NCBI GenBank assembly: GCA_964372215.1 | Contig: CAYJQC010000009.1 | Span: forward strand, 62,001-126,000 | From: DAIMFL01 sp964372215 | GTDB lineage: Bacteria; Pseudomonadota; Alphaproteobacteria; Dongiales; Dongiaceae | Length of the DNA stretch: 64,000 nt | Reading direction: 5' to 3' | Shown here: piece by piece, positions 17,326 through 26,053 of the stretch | How positions within the stretch are numbered: position 1 is the first letter of the stretch | How the letters are laid out: each line of letters opens with the position of its first letter | Notes under the pieces: generated by a model | Databases searched by the model: none | What the model saw: only the letters and a program-made list of their open reading frames with translations | Told to the model about the DNA's origin: nothing | Made by a program: the position numbers and the translations under genes

Positions 17326-18201
17326 TCAGCGCAGATAGGAGAAGTAGCGCCGGTGGGCGTAGCGGATCGCCTGATCGGTGGCGAGGCCGATGACGCCGAT
17401 GGTGAGGATCCCCGCCATCACCTCCGGCGTCTTCACGTAGCGCCGGGCCGACCAGATCACGTAGCCGATCCCGGAATCGGCCGCGACGATCTCGGCGATG
17501 ATGAGATAGGTCCAGCACCAGCCCAGGGTGATCCGCAGGTTGTCCACCATGCTCGGCAGCATCGCCGGCAGCACGATATGGCGCAGCACCTCGCGCGACC
17601 GCGCGCCGACGGTCAATCCGATCTCGACGTACTCGCGCGGCACCCGTTTGGCATCGTCGGCGATCAGCAGCACGAGCTGGAAGAACGTGCCCATCCACAG
17701 CAGGGTGATCTTCGAGGTCTCGCCGATGCCGAGCCAGATGATGGTGAGCGGCACCAGGGCCGGCACCGGCAGGTAGCGGATGAAGTCGATCACCGGCTCG
17801 CTGATGCCGTTCACGATGCGGTACGAGCTCATCATGATGCCGAGCGGGATCGCCATCGCCGCCGAGATCAGGAAGGCGGTCCAGACCCGGAAGACGCTGA
17901 CCCCGATGTCCCAGGCGAAGTTGTACTCGACGAACTGCCGGTAGAGCGCGGCCACGACCGCGCCGGGCGAAGGCAGGTATTGCGGCGGCACCAGCTGCAG
18001 CGCCGCCGCGCCCCACCACAGCGCGACGATGACCAGGAAGCTCGCCGCCGCGACGTAGAGGTCGACGACATGGCTGGTCTGGCCTCGAAACGCGAACAGC
18101 ATGCGCCACACCGACGGGGCGACGGGCCCCGCCGGCGCGGACACTTCGGCCGGGGCTGGGTCAGCTTTGGGCTGCCCGGTCCCGGCCGAGCGATCGCTCA
18201 C
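17326..18201 (-). CDS. ABC importer permease, NitT/TauT type
   Basis: A 291-residue inner-membrane permease with about six helices after a Pro/Ala-rich cytoplasmic leader of roughly 45 residues. The BPD_transp_1 coupling loop reads VGARSREVLRHIVLPAMLPS. PSPGAVVAALY and RYLPVPALVPLTIIWLGIGE are hallmarks of SsuC/TauC-like permeases. The GTG start overlaps the substrate-binding protein stop (GTGA). Confidence 0.9.
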   Translation of the reverse strand: MSDRSAGTGQPKADPAPAEVSAPAGPVAPSVWRMLFAFRGQTSHVVDLYVAAASFLVIVALWWGAAALQLVPPQYLPSPGAVVAALYRQFVEYNFAWDIGVSVFRVWTAFLISAAMAIPLGIMMSSYRIVNGISEPVIDFIRYLPVPALVPLTIIWLGIGETSKITLLWMGTFFQLVLLIADDAKRVPREYVEIGLTVGARSREVLRHIVLPAMLPSMVDNLRITLGWCWTYLIIAEIVAADSGIGYVIWSARRYVKTPEVMAGILTIGVIGLATDQAIRYAHRRYFSYLR

Positions 18202-19217
18202 CGCGTGTGGCCCTTGAACAGGTCGGTAACGATGGAGTTGTCGATCTGCTGGTTGGCGTCGAGCTTCACTTCGGCGGCGCCGTTCTCCAGGTTGAGCTGC
18301 ATGACCTCGTCGAAGATGCCGTGCAGCTTGCCGGGCTGGCCGCCGCTGCCCATGAACTCCACCGCCTGCTCATAGGACGTGTACTCGAGATTGACGAGCA
18401 CCTCCTCGTACTCCTCCGGCGAGAGCTGGAAATGCGGCGCCATGATCGCGACCGCTTCCGCCCGGTTGGTGTTGAAGTAGTCGATCGCCCGGTAGATGCC
18501 GCGCAGGAACTTACGGTAGACCTCGGGGTTCGCGCGCAGATTCTCGGTGCGGGCGACGATCACGTCGGTGATCAGGCCGGGATAGTCGCGCGACGAGACG
18601 ATGATGCGCGAGCCTTCCTTGTTGGCGGCCTTGAGCGCCTGGCTCAAAGTCGGCTCGTAGACGGCGACGCCGGCGACCGACGGATCGGCGAACACCCCGA
18701 TCGCGTCGGCCGAGGCGATGTCCTTCAGCATCAGGTCGTCGAAGGTGAGCCCGGCCTTCTTGAGCTCGATCTGCGCCAGGAGGCGCGCCGGGGTGTTGGG
18801 CTCGGCGGCGAACACCTTGCCCTTCAAATCGGCGATGGTCTTGATCGAGCCGTCCACCAGCACGCCATCGCCGCCGAGCGAGATGTCGATGGTGCCGATG
18901 ATGGTGCCCTGGGTGTCGGCGGTGCGCGGCCGGCCCTGATGCTCGCCGACCGTGCGCATGTCGCACTGAAGGTCGCCGCGCTCGAGCGCCGGCAGCACGT
19001 TGCCGCGGTCGTCGTCGAAGACCTCGCTGACCTCCAGGTCCTCCTCGGCAAAATAGCCGAGCTCGCTGGCGAGGTGGACCGGCGCGAAGCCGGGCCAGAA
19101 CGGGTAGGCGCATTTCAGCGTATCGGTGGCCAGCGCCGGTCCGGCGCTGGCGAGAACCGCGGCGGCGAAGCCCGCCGCCAGGATCGTCTTGATGCGGGTC
19201 GACGTGTAGGTTTTCAT
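18198..19217 (-). CDS. ABC importer substrate-binding protein, NitT/TauT type
   Basis: A 339-residue periplasmic protein. The signal peptide covers about residues 1-30 (ILAAGFAAAVLASAGPALA). The mature part starts with the family's LKCAYPFWPGFAPVHLASELGYF, split here over residues 34-56, and an acidic DDDRGN near residue 70 that may line the ligand pocket. The family binds nitrate, sulfonates, pyrimidine precursors and related compounds; the neighbours suggest a guanidino or cyclic-amide ligand. A strong site, GAGGGGAG, precedes the ATG at 19217. Confidence 0.88.
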   Translation of the reverse strand: MKTYTSTRIKTILAAGFAAAVLASAGPALATDTLKCAYPFWPGFAPVHLASELGYFAEEDLEVSEVFDDDRGNVLPALERGDLQCDMRTVGEHQGRPRTADTQGTIIGTIDISLGGDGVLVDGSIKTIADLKGKVFAAEPNTPARLLAQIELKKAGLTFDDLMLKDIASADAIGVFADPSVAGVAVYEPTLSQALKAANKEGSRIIVSSRDYPGLITDVIVARTENLRANPEVYRKFLRGIYRAIDYFNTNRAEAVAIMAPHFQLSPEEYEEVLVNLEYTSYEQAVEFMGSGGQPGKLHGIFDEVMQLNLENGAAEVKLDANQQIDNSIVTDLFKGHTR

Positions 19218-19309
19218 GACTCCCCTCGTTTCTGCCTGTCTGGCCCTCCGGTTGAGGGCACGGTTTCTTGGCGGCCGCTTCCCGGTCGGCCTTGATCGTC
19301 CCGCCGTCG

Positions 19310-20080
19310 TCAGCCGAATTCCTTGCGCACGGCCGCGGCGATGGTCTTGCGATAGTGCTCGGCCATGATGCGGCCCTTCTCCGTCGTCGAGGCCTTGGCC
19401 GAGGTGAGCACGCCCGACGCCGGCACCCAGTGGCGATGGGGCGGAAACATGTCGTAGGGCGGAAAATCCGCCGATGGATTGTCCGGGATGAGATCCATCC
19501 GCACCATCCGCGGGTAGTAGTGCAGCATGAGCGAGGTCTCCATCACCGCCGCATGCTCCAGCGCCACGCCGGGAAACCCGTCGGGAAAGATCCGGGCGAT
19601 GGTCGCGTCGTCGCAGAAGTCCCAGTATTCCAGCCGCATGATCTTGACGCCGCTCGCCGCAACCTCGCGCATCGCCAGGTCGATGCCCTCGGTCAGGAAC
19701 CACTGGTTCTCGTAGTGCCCGTCGATCAGGCAGATCTTGCGCACGCCATGGCGCACCAGCTCGCGGACGACGTCGCGGGTCATGCTGGACAGGGTGTGTC
19801 CGTCGAGATTGGTGGTGCCGGGAAAGAACGGGCCGCCGCCGGACTTGGGCATCGACTTGTAGCCATAGGTCAGGGCGGGGGCGACCAGCCCGCCCACTTC
19901 CTCGGCCGCCTCGACCGCGACCGCGGTCGACAGCAGCGCGTCGACGGCGAGCGGCAGATGTGGGCCGTGCTGCTCGGTCGAGCCGCAGGGCAGGAAGACC
20001 ACGGGGTTGTCCTTGACCCGCGCCGCGTATTCCGGCCAGGCCAGTTCGGCCATCATGACCGTCGTCGGTGCCGCGTTCAT
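19310..20080 (-). CDS. Creatininase-family amidohydrolase
   Basis: A 256-residue metal-dependent hydrolase. GSTEQHGPHLPLAVD carries ligands Glu36, His38 and Asp47, and DGHYEN supplies His122 and Glu124, matching the creatininase metal site. LEHAAVMETSLML holds the conserved acidic residue Glu181. Creatininases open the lactam ring of creatinine; relatives deformylate FAPy intermediates or cleave other cyclic amides. The start ATG at 20080 overlaps the ureohydrolase stop (ATGA). The partnership with a ureohydrolase points to a guanidino or cyclic-urea substrate, which is inference. Confidence 0.88.
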   Translation of the reverse strand: MNAAPTTVMMAELAWPEYAARVKDNPVVFLPCGSTEQHGPHLPLAVDALLSTAVAVEAAEEVGGLVAPALTYGYKSMPKSGGGPFFPGTTNLDGHTLSSMTRDVVRELVRHGVRKICLIDGHYENQWFLTEGIDLAMREVAASGVKIMRLEYWDFCDDATIARIFPDGFPGVALEHAAVMETSLMLHYYPRMVRMDLIPDNPSADFPPYDMFPPHRHWVPASGVLTSAKASTTEKGRIMAEHYRKTIAAAVRKEFG

Positions 20081-21051
20081 CTTGTCGCCCCCTTCCGCCG
20101 CGCCACCGCATCGGCGAGCAGGCACAGAATCTCGAACATGATGGTGGCCCCGACCAGCGCGGTGTTGCCCGAGGGGTCGAACGGCGGCGCCACCTCGACC
20201 ACGTCGCCGCCGACGAGGTCGAGCCCTTGGAGCCCGCGCAGGATGTGCTGGGCCTCGCGGGTGGTGAGCCCGCCGATCTCCGGGGTGCCGGTGCCCGGCG
20301 CGTAGACCGGATCGAGCCCGTCGACGTCGAAGCTGATGTAGGTCGGGCCGCTGCCGGCAACGCGGCGCGCCTCGGCGATGGTCTTCTCGACCCCGAGCTT
20401 GCAGAATTCCTCCATGTAGATCACGCGCATGCCCTGGGATTCGGCGAATGCCATGTCGTCGGCGCCGTAGATCGAGCCGCGAATGCCGATCTGCACCGTG
20501 CGCCGGGGGTCGAGCAGCCCTTCCTCGACGGCGCGGCGGAACGGCGTGCCGTGGGTGTACTTGTTGTCGCCGAAATAGCTGTCGTTGGTGTCCGAGTGGG
20601 CGTCGAAGTGGATCATGCCGACCGGCCGGGTCCTGGCGATCGCCCGGTAGATCGGCAGGGTGATCAGATGGTCGCCGCCGGCCGAGAGCGGCACCGCGCC
20701 GGCGCCGTGCAGCTTGGCGAAGAACCCCTCGATCCGCGTCAGGCTGTCCATCAGGTCGATGGGATTGACCGGCGCGTCGCCGACATCGGCGACCCGGGCG
20801 AGCTCGTAGGGCGCGATCCGGCTCACGTGGTGAACCCGGCGCATGAAGCTCGACATGTTGCGGATCTCGCGCGGGCCATGGCGCGCGCCGGCGCGGTTGG
20901 TCGTGCCGCCGTCCCAGGGAACGCCGACCAACGCGATGTCGACCCGCGTGGGATCGGTGATGTAGGGCAGCCGCATGAAGGTCGGAATGGCGCCGAAGCG
21001 TGGCGTGATCGCCGCGTCGACCGGTTGCGGGTTCTCGTCCGGGCGATCCAT
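20077..21051 (-). CDS. Arginase/agmatinase-superfamily ureohydrolase (guanidino-acid hydrolase-like)
   Basis: A 324-residue binuclear-metal hydrolase that should remove urea from a guanidino group. Metal ligands are all present: His128 in GGDH, Asp150/His152/Asp154 in DAHSDTN, and Asp242/Asp244 in SFDVDGLDP. RFGAIPTFMRLP at the N-terminus, FRRAVEEGLLD, and GTGTPEIGGLT are shared with guanidinobutyrase and guanidinopropionase of Pseudomonas as I recall them, so a guanidino acid is more likely than agmatine. RBS GGGAGAAG precedes ATG 21051. It is the first gene of the operon, divergent from the LysR gene. Confidence 0.88.
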   Translation of the reverse strand: MDRPDENPQPVDAAITPRFGAIPTFMRLPYITDPTRVDIALVGVPWDGGTTNRAGARHGPREIRNMSSFMRRVHHVSRIAPYELARVADVGDAPVNPIDLMDSLTRIEGFFAKLHGAGAVPLSAGGDHLITLPIYRAIARTRPVGMIHFDAHSDTNDSYFGDNKYTHGTPFRRAVEEGLLDPRRTVQIGIRGSIYGADDMAFAESQGMRVIYMEEFCKLGVEKTIAEARRVAGSGPTYISFDVDGLDPVYAPGTGTPEIGGLTTREAQHILRGLQGLDLVGGDVVEVAPPFDPSGNTALVGATIMFEILCLLADAVARRKGATR

Positions 21052-21185
21052 GTCTTCTCCCAGCGGGTCTTGCATTCCCCCTCGGCGCCGTCGGGCACCC
21101 GGTCGGGCCGCCCGCCCTTGCCCGCCGGGGGCAGAAGGTGGCGGGCGGGAAGCGGACGGCCCTTCGGAGGCGGATGTCGATCCTC

Positions 21186-21250
21186 CGCCGGTTTTTTCAT
21201 TCGACAAATAGAAAACTTCGAAAATTCAGTTTATAATTTCCAGATGTAAC
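21186..21250 (+). promoter_or_regulatory. AT-rich divergent promoter/operator between ureohydrolase operon and LysR gene
   Basis: A strikingly AT-rich stretch in otherwise GC-rich DNA. A perfect TATAAT (21232-21237) gives a plausible -10 for the LysR gene at 21270. The -35 is weak: TAGAAA at 21209-21214 with 17-bp spacing. An imperfect inverted repeat GAAAATT...AATTTC overlaps it, and a TTCGAA palindrome lies at 21217-21222. LysR regulators usually bind such divergent regions, so this is the likely control site for both transcripts. Confidence 0.5.
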
Positions 21251-21269
21251 AGTCACCTGCGCCGCCGCC

Positions 21270-22250
21270 ATGCTGCCCAAGCTCAACGACGCCGACATCA
21301 AGTTGCTGCGGCTGTTCGCCACCATCGTGGAGGCCGGCGGGTTCACCGCCGCCCAGACCCAGCTCAACATCAGCCAGTCGCGCATCAGCGGCATGATGAG
21401 CGATCTCGAGGCGCGGCTCGGCATGCGGCTGTGCCAGCGCGGGCGAGTCGGATTCCGCCTGACCGACAAGGGCCGGATGGTGTTCGAAGCCAGCCGCCGG
21501 CTGTTCGCCGGGCTCGAGGACTTCCGCGCCGAGGTCGGCGCGCTGCGCGGGCGCCTGGTCGGGGAACTCACCATCGGCGTGGTCGACAACACCATCAGCA
21601 ACCCCGATTCGCGGCTCGCCGACGCCATCGGCCGCTTCTCGGCTCGGCCCAACGACGTGCAGATCTCGGTGACGATCGCCTCCCCTACCGAGCTCGAGCA
21701 GGCGGTGCTGCAGGGCCGCATGCAGGTGGCGATCGGCGCCTTCCACCATCACGCCGCGGGGCTCGGCTACGAACGGCTGTTCATGGAGGAGCAGACCCTC
21801 TATTGCGGCCGCTCCCACAAGCTGTTCGCCCGCCCGCCCGAGGCGGTCGCCATCGCCGACGTGAGCGCCGCCGGTTATGCCGATCGCGGCTACATGGAGG
21901 GCGCCAAGACCCGCAAGCCGCTCGAGCTCGAGGCCAGCGCGACCGCGCATCACATGGAGGCCCTGGCGCTGCTGGTGCTGTCAGGCGCCTACATCGCCTA
22001 TCTGCCGACCCATTATGCCCTGCCCTGGGTGGAGCACGGCCAGATGCGGCCGCTCCTGCCGCGCCAGCTGGCCTACCACTCGCTGTTCGAGCTGACCGTG
22101 CGCAAGGGCACCCACCGGACCCTGGTTCTGCGCACCTTCCTGGAGGATCTGCGCGAATCCCACGCCGATGTGTCGCTGCGGCGGCGCGCCACCGCGGCCG
22201 GGCCCCGGCGCCCGGCCGATGCCACGGCGCCGTCCCGCCCCGGCATTTGA
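21270..22250 (+). CDS. LysR-family transcriptional regulator
   Basis: A 326-residue regulator with an N-terminal winged helix-turn-helix (about residues 5-64; LNISQSRISGMMSDLEARLG is the recognition region) and a periplasmic-binding-like effector domain (about 95-300, GELTIGVVDN onward). It is divergent from the ureohydrolase/ABC/SDR operon, the classical LysR arrangement, so its effector is probably the imported compound or an intermediate. The C-terminal 25 residues are Arg/Ala/Pro-rich and probably disordered. Confidence 0.9.
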   Translation: MLPKLNDADIKLLRLFATIVEAGGFTAAQTQLNISQSRISGMMSDLEARLGMRLCQRGRVGFRLTDKGRMVFEASRRLFAGLEDFRAEVGALRGRLVGELTIGVVDNTISNPDSRLADAIGRFSARPNDVQISVTIASPTELEQAVLQGRMQVAIGAFHHHAAGLGYERLFMEEQTLYCGRSHKLFARPPEAVAIADVSAAGYADRGYMEGAKTRKPLELEASATAHHMEALALLVLSGAYIAYLPTHYALPWVEHGQMRPLLPRQLAYHSLFELTVRKGTHRTLVLRTFLEDLRESHADVSLRRRATAAGPRRPADATAPSRPGI

Positions 22251-22397
22251 ACCAGCGGCCGGTTCGGCGTACCCTTTGCTTGAGCGGCGCCCGCCTCGGC
22301 GCGCCGCGGCCGACTGCTGCAGGGTCCCGGGCCCGGACGAGCGCGACGAGGCGCAGTGCCCGGTGGCCTTGCCGGCAAGCCAGCAGGGAGGGCACCC

Positions 22398-22832
22398 ATG
22401 CACGTCCAGGCCATTCTCGCCGACAAGGGTCCAGACATCGTCAGCATGCCGCCGGAGGCGACGATCCTCGATGCCTGCCGGAAGCTGGTCGAGCACCGCA
22501 TCGGTGCCGTGCTGGTGCGTGACGGGGCCGGCACGATCGCCGGCGTGTTCTCCGAACGGGACGTGGCACGGGCGGTCGCGGAGCATGGCGGCAACGCCAT
22601 GGGTATCGCGCTGTCGGAGGCGATGACCCGCAACGTGCTGACCTGCAAGCCCGACGATTCGATCGACGACGTCATGGCTGTGATGACCGCGCGGCGGGTG
22701 CGCCATCTCCCGGTGCTCGACGGCGGACGGCTGATCGGCATCATCAGCATCGGCGACGTCGTGAAGCACCGTCTCGACGAGGCGGCGCTGGAGGTCGATT
22801 CGCTGCGCGAATACGTGCTCGCCGGCCGCTGA
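22398..22832 (+). CDS. CBS-domain pair protein
   Basis: A 144-residue protein consisting almost wholly of two CBS motifs forming one Bateman module: about residues 8-65 (ATILDACRKLVEHRIGAVLV) and 75-130 (DSIDDVMAVMTARRVRHLPV). Such stand-alone modules bind adenosyl ligands and modulate partner proteins; the partner is not evident here. GGGAGGG lies just upstream of ATG 22398. Start alternatives upstream are weaker. Confidence 0.85.
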   Translation: MHVQAILADKGPDIVSMPPEATILDACRKLVEHRIGAVLVRDGAGTIAGVFSERDVARAVAEHGGNAMGIALSEAMTRNVLTCKPDDSIDDVMAVMTARRVRHLPVLDGGRLIGIISIGDVVKHRLDEAALEVDSLREYVLAGR

Positions 22833-22866
22833 CCGGCGGACGGCCGGAACGCTGCGGGAGCGCGCG

Positions 22867-23169
22867 ATGGGCGGCGGCTACGACTTCCTGGCGCAGTGCA
22901 CGCCCGGTCTGGTGCTGCGCACCCGCGACCGGCGCGACGCGCGGATCACCGCGGTCGAACGCGACGCGCGCGTCATCCGCGGCGAGGTCGCCATGATCGG
23001 CGCCTGCGCCTGGCGGGGCGACGGCGTCTATCTGGATGCGCCGCTCGGCGCCGCCGGGCCGCTCGACCTGCTGCCGCCCGGCCCGGATCCAGGCCCCGTA
23101 CCGGTGCAGCGCCGGGTCAAGGTCGCCGACCAGATCAGCGCCGAGGGCCGCGGCTTCTGCTGCGACTGA
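22867..23169 (+). CDS. Hypothetical protein, 100 residues
   Basis: I do not recognise a family. The protein is rich in Gly, Arg, Asp and Pro, has no membrane segment and ends in a Cys pair (FCCD). A GGGAG site sits 7 nt before the ATG, and the frame lies 34 nt after the CBS gene on the same strand, so it may be the second gene of that unit. GC-rich DNA gives many chance open frames, so I am only moderately sure it is real. Confidence 0.5.
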   Translation: MGGGYDFLAQCTPGLVLRTRDRRDARITAVERDARVIRGEVAMIGACAWRGDGVYLDAPLGAAGPLDLLPPGPDPGPVPVQRRVKVADQISAEGRGFCCD

Positions 23170-23264
23170 CGACGAACCGCAAGGCAAGCCATCCGGCCGA
23201 CTGGCCGCGATTCCCGGTGCTCAGTGGCGTGGCCGGAAGGCCGGGTTTGCTCTAGCATCGCGCC

Positions 23265-23480
23265 ATGCACCGGTTGCTGATCCTGGGATTTGCCTACCTG
23301 CTCGCCGCCTGCGCCGCGCCGCAGCGGGCGGAAGAGCGCTACATGGCCCATTGCGCCGCCCAGGGCGTCGCGCCGGAGAGCGACCTGTGGAAGCGCTGCA
23401 TCGAGGAGCAGCGCGCCTTCGACCTGATGGAGGCCGAGCGGATCCGCAGCATGCGGGGCCTGCGTCCCGGCGATCGCTGA
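23265..23480 (+). CDS. Small lipoprotein
   Basis: A 71-residue protein with a signal sequence MHRLLILGFAYLLAAC, in which LAAC forms a lipobox, so Cys16 would be lipidated and the mature protein would be about 56 residues. Two further cysteines in the mature part (HCAAQG and KRCIEEQ) could form a disulfide. No known domain. A TCTAGCAT element 11 nt before the ATG may be part of its promoter. Confidence 0.6.
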   Translation: MHRLLILGFAYLLAACAAPQRAEERYMAHCAAQGVAPESDLWKRCIEEQRAFDLMEAERIRSMRGLRPGDR

Positions 23481-23569
23481 GCCGGACGCGGCGCCGGTGC
23501 CGGGCCGTTTGCGGTGCAGCGCCGTGGCGCTATGCTGGCCGGACGAACGACCACAAGGGAACCCGCTTC

Positions 23570-23869
23570 GTGAAGCCAGAACAAGCCGAAGCCTTCGCCC
23601 TGGCCGGGTTCGTGCTCAGCACCACGCTGCTGCGCGAACTGGTCATCCAGGAACTGGTGACCAAGGAGCGCGCGATCCGGCTGCTCGAGGCATCGATCAG
23701 CACGCTACGCCATCTCTACGGCAACTCGCCGCGCGACGTCGCGCGGATGATGGCGCTCGACACCGTCGACTGGCAGGGCTTCGTCGATGCCTTTCACGAA
23801 AAGGAAGCCGAGGTACTGATCCGCGGCGTCTGGGATTCGATCGTCGCCCACGGCAAGGCCGACTCCTGA
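23570..23869 (+). CDS. Hypothetical protein, 99 residues
   Basis: GTG at 23570, preceded by AAGGGA at 23555-23560, begins a 99-residue soluble, mainly helical protein (VKPEQAEAFALAGFVL... to ...VAHGKADS). A leucine-rich region LLRELVIQELVTKERAIRLLEA could support a coiled coil or dimer. Composition is balanced and codon use resembles the neighbours, so I believe it is real. It ends 9 nt before the Sel1-repeat gene. No domain recognised. Confidence 0.6.
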   Translation: MKPEQAEAFALAGFVLSTTLLRELVIQELVTKERAIRLLEASISTLRHLYGNSPRDVARMMALDTVDWQGFVDAFHEKEAEVLIRGVWDSIVAHGKADS

Positions 23870-23878
23870 GCGCCGGCG

Positions 23879-24568
23879 ATGCGGGCCCTCCCGCGCCTTG
23901 CGCCTTCAGCTCCCCGCCGGCCGACTGCCGCCCGGAAGCCGGGAGCCGCGCGCCGCCTGCTGCTGGCGGCGACCCTGGCCTGGCTTGGCGCGGCGGCACC
24001 GGCCGAGGCCGGCGCCGGGCTGGAGGAGGCCGACGCGCTGATCCAGCAGGGCGAGTTCGGACTGGCGCTCGAGGCGCTGCTGCCATTCGCGTTCCAGGGC
24101 ATCGCCGAGGCCGAGTACAAGGTCGGCGTGCTCTACGATTACGGCCAGCAGGCCGGCGGCCGTGGCGTGCAGCAGAATCCGTTCGAGGCGGTGAAGTGGT
24201 ACCGCAAGGCCGCCGAGCAAGGCCATGCCCGTGCGCAGCGCAACCTGGCCGCCAGCTACGACGCGGGGCGCGGCATCCTCGCCGATCCGGCGGAGGCGGC
24301 GCGCTGGTACCGGGCCGCCGCGCTGCAGAACGATTCGTTTGCCCAGTACAGCCTCGGCCTGATGTATTTCGAGGGCCGCGGCGTGCCGAACGACCTGCAG
24401 CGCGCCTATGCCTGGCTGGTGCGGGCGCTCAATCTGGGCCTGCTGCCGGTGCAGAAGGACAAGGCGGTCGAGGCGCTGCGGTCGATCGAGGCCAGCCTGA
24501 CGGCCGACCAGCTCGATGCCGCGCTCACCATGGCGAAGGCGCCGCCGGGCTCGCGCCTGGCGCCCTGA
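23879..24568 (+). CDS. Sel1-like repeat protein, secreted
   Basis: A 229-residue protein with an Arg-rich start and a signal-like hydrophobic segment (LLLAATLAWLGAAAPAEA, about residues 27-44). It contains about three Sel1/TPR-like repeats (about 70-190): AEYKVGVLYDYG, AVKWYRKAAEQGHARAQ, AARWYRAAALQNDSFAQYSLG. Such repeats form a superhelical scaffold for protein interaction in the periplasm. No catalytic domain is attached. The start is the first ATG in frame; a later start would trim the Arg-rich leader. Confidence 0.78.
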   Translation: MRALPRLAPSAPRRPTAARKPGAARRLLLAATLAWLGAAAPAEAGAGLEEADALIQQGEFGLALEALLPFAFQGIAEAEYKVGVLYDYGQQAGGRGVQQNPFEAVKWYRKAAEQGHARAQRNLAASYDAGRGILADPAEAARWYRAAALQNDSFAQYSLGLMYFEGRGVPNDLQRAYAWLVRALNLGLLPVQKDKAVEALRSIEASLTADQLDAALTMAKAPPGSRLAP

Positions 24569-24662
24569 GACAGCGGCCGGACCCGCGCAGCCGCCCCCGA
24601 CCCCGGGCGAGATCGAGCGATCGTGAGTGGCCGTGCGGCGCCCGGAGGCCCAGGCTGGCGCG

Positions 24663-25652
24663 ATGAAGGGAATCGGCATTCCGCGGTTGCCGGCCATCGT
24701 GCTGGTTGCGTTCGTCGCCGCGCTCGGCGCGGCCCGTGCGGATGTGCCCGAGCGGTGGCGGGCCGAGTGGCCCGGCACGGATTTTGCGACCAGCCTGGTC
24801 GATCTCGACGAAATCCGTTCGGGCGGGCCGCCCAGGGACGGCATTCCGCCGATCGACGATCCACAGTTCGTGAGCGTGGCGGCGGCGACCGACCTGGCGT
24901 CAACCGAGCCGGTGATCGGCCTGGCGATCGACGGCGACGCGCGCGCCTATCCGCTGCGCGTCCTCATCTGGCACGAGATCGTCAACGACATCGTGGGCGG
25001 CGTTCCCGTCGCGGTCACCTATTGCCCGTTATGCAACGCGGCGATCGTCTTCGATCGCCGCGTCGACGGGCGCACCCTCGCCTTCGGCACCACCGGAAAG
25101 CTCAGATTCTCCGATCTGGTCATGTATGACCGGACCACCGAAAGCTGGTGGCAGCAGTTCGAGGGCCGCGCCATCGTCGGCGCCCTCGCCGGCAAGACCC
25201 TGAAGATGGTCCCTGCCCGGCTCGAATCCTGGGAGCGGTTCAGCGCGCGCCATCCGGCGGGTCGGGTCCTGGTGCCGAGCGACCCTAATCTGCGGCCTTA
25301 TGGCGCCAATCCCTATCGCGGCTACGACGGCTCGAGGATCCCGTTTCTCTACGACGGCACCATGCCGGAGGGGATTGCGCCGATGGCCTACGTGGTCGCC
25401 GTCGGCGATCGGGCCTGGAGCCTCGACCTGCTGCGGATGCGCGGGCAGATCGAGGATGGCGATCTGGTGCTGCGCTGGACGCCGGGGCTGAACTCCGCCC
25501 TGGACACCGAACGCGTTGCCGACGGCCGGGACATCGGCAACGTGACGGCCCAGCGGCAGACCGCGGCCGGGCCGGTCGACATCCCCTACGACGTCACCTT
25601 CGCTTTCGTCTTCCACGCCTTTCGACCGGACGGGCGAATCGATCGCCCCTGA
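24663..25652 (+). CDS. DUF3179 domain-containing protein, secreted
   Basis: A 329-residue protein with a signal peptide (about residues 1-26, ending GAARA). The remainder matches DUF3179: RAYPLRVLIWHEIVNDIVGGVPVAVTYCPLCNAAIVF (described in parts: HEIVND, TYCPLCNAA) is the family's central signature, followed by WWQQFEGRAIVG. The Cys-Pro-Leu-Cys pair could bind metal or be redox active; the biochemical function is unknown. ATG 24663 fits the signal peptide better than an upstream GTG at 24627. Confidence 0.85.
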   Translation: MKGIGIPRLPAIVLVAFVAALGAARADVPERWRAEWPGTDFATSLVDLDEIRSGGPPRDGIPPIDDPQFVSVAAATDLASTEPVIGLAIDGDARAYPLRVLIWHEIVNDIVGGVPVAVTYCPLCNAAIVFDRRVDGRTLAFGTTGKLRFSDLVMYDRTTESWWQQFEGRAIVGALAGKTLKMVPARLESWERFSARHPAGRVLVPSDPNLRPYGANPYRGYDGSRIPFLYDGTMPEGIAPMAYVVAVGDRAWSLDLLRMRGQIEDGDLVLRWTPGLNSALDTERVADGRDIGNVTAQRQTAAGPVDIPYDVTFAFVFHAFRPDGRIDRP

Positions 25653-25760
25653 ACGGCCTGATTGTCGCAGGGGAATTGGAGGCTCGGCCGGTCGTGTTAG
25701 ACTGGTTGCCGACAGCGGCGCCTGTCATCCGGCATCGACCAATCCACAGAGGAGGACGAC

Positions 25761-25943
25761 ATGACGAAAGAGCTTGCGTGCGGCACCGTCGTGCCCGGCT
25801 GTGATTTCGTCGCCCATGCCGCGACCGAGCAGGATCTGATGCTCAAGGTCGTGGATCACGCCCGCAAGGTGCATGGCATGACCCACATCAGCGACGACCT
25901 CAAGGCGAAGATCAAGGATGCCATCCGAGAGGTCGAGCGCTAG
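25761..25943 (+). CDS. DUF1059 domain-containing small protein
   Basis: A 60-residue protein that is almost entirely the DUF1059 domain: CGTVVPGCDF near the N-terminus and VVDHARKVHGM in the centre. The role is unknown; the conserved Cys and His residues suggest metal binding, which is inference. GAGGAGGA lies 5-12 nt before the ATG. A possible promoter (TTGGAG ... TAGACT, spacing about 16) lies at 25677-25704. Confidence 0.88.
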   Translation: MTKELACGTVVPGCDFVAHAATEQDLMLKVVDHARKVHGMTHISDDLKAKIKDAIREVER

Positions 25944-26053
25944 TCTGGCGGCGGCGCGCCGGGCGGGAACCTGGGCGCCGCCGGCCGGCGCGGCGACGGC
26001 ACCGCGGCGCCCGCGGCGGATTGACAAACTGATGGATTGAGGTGCGCGCCGCC

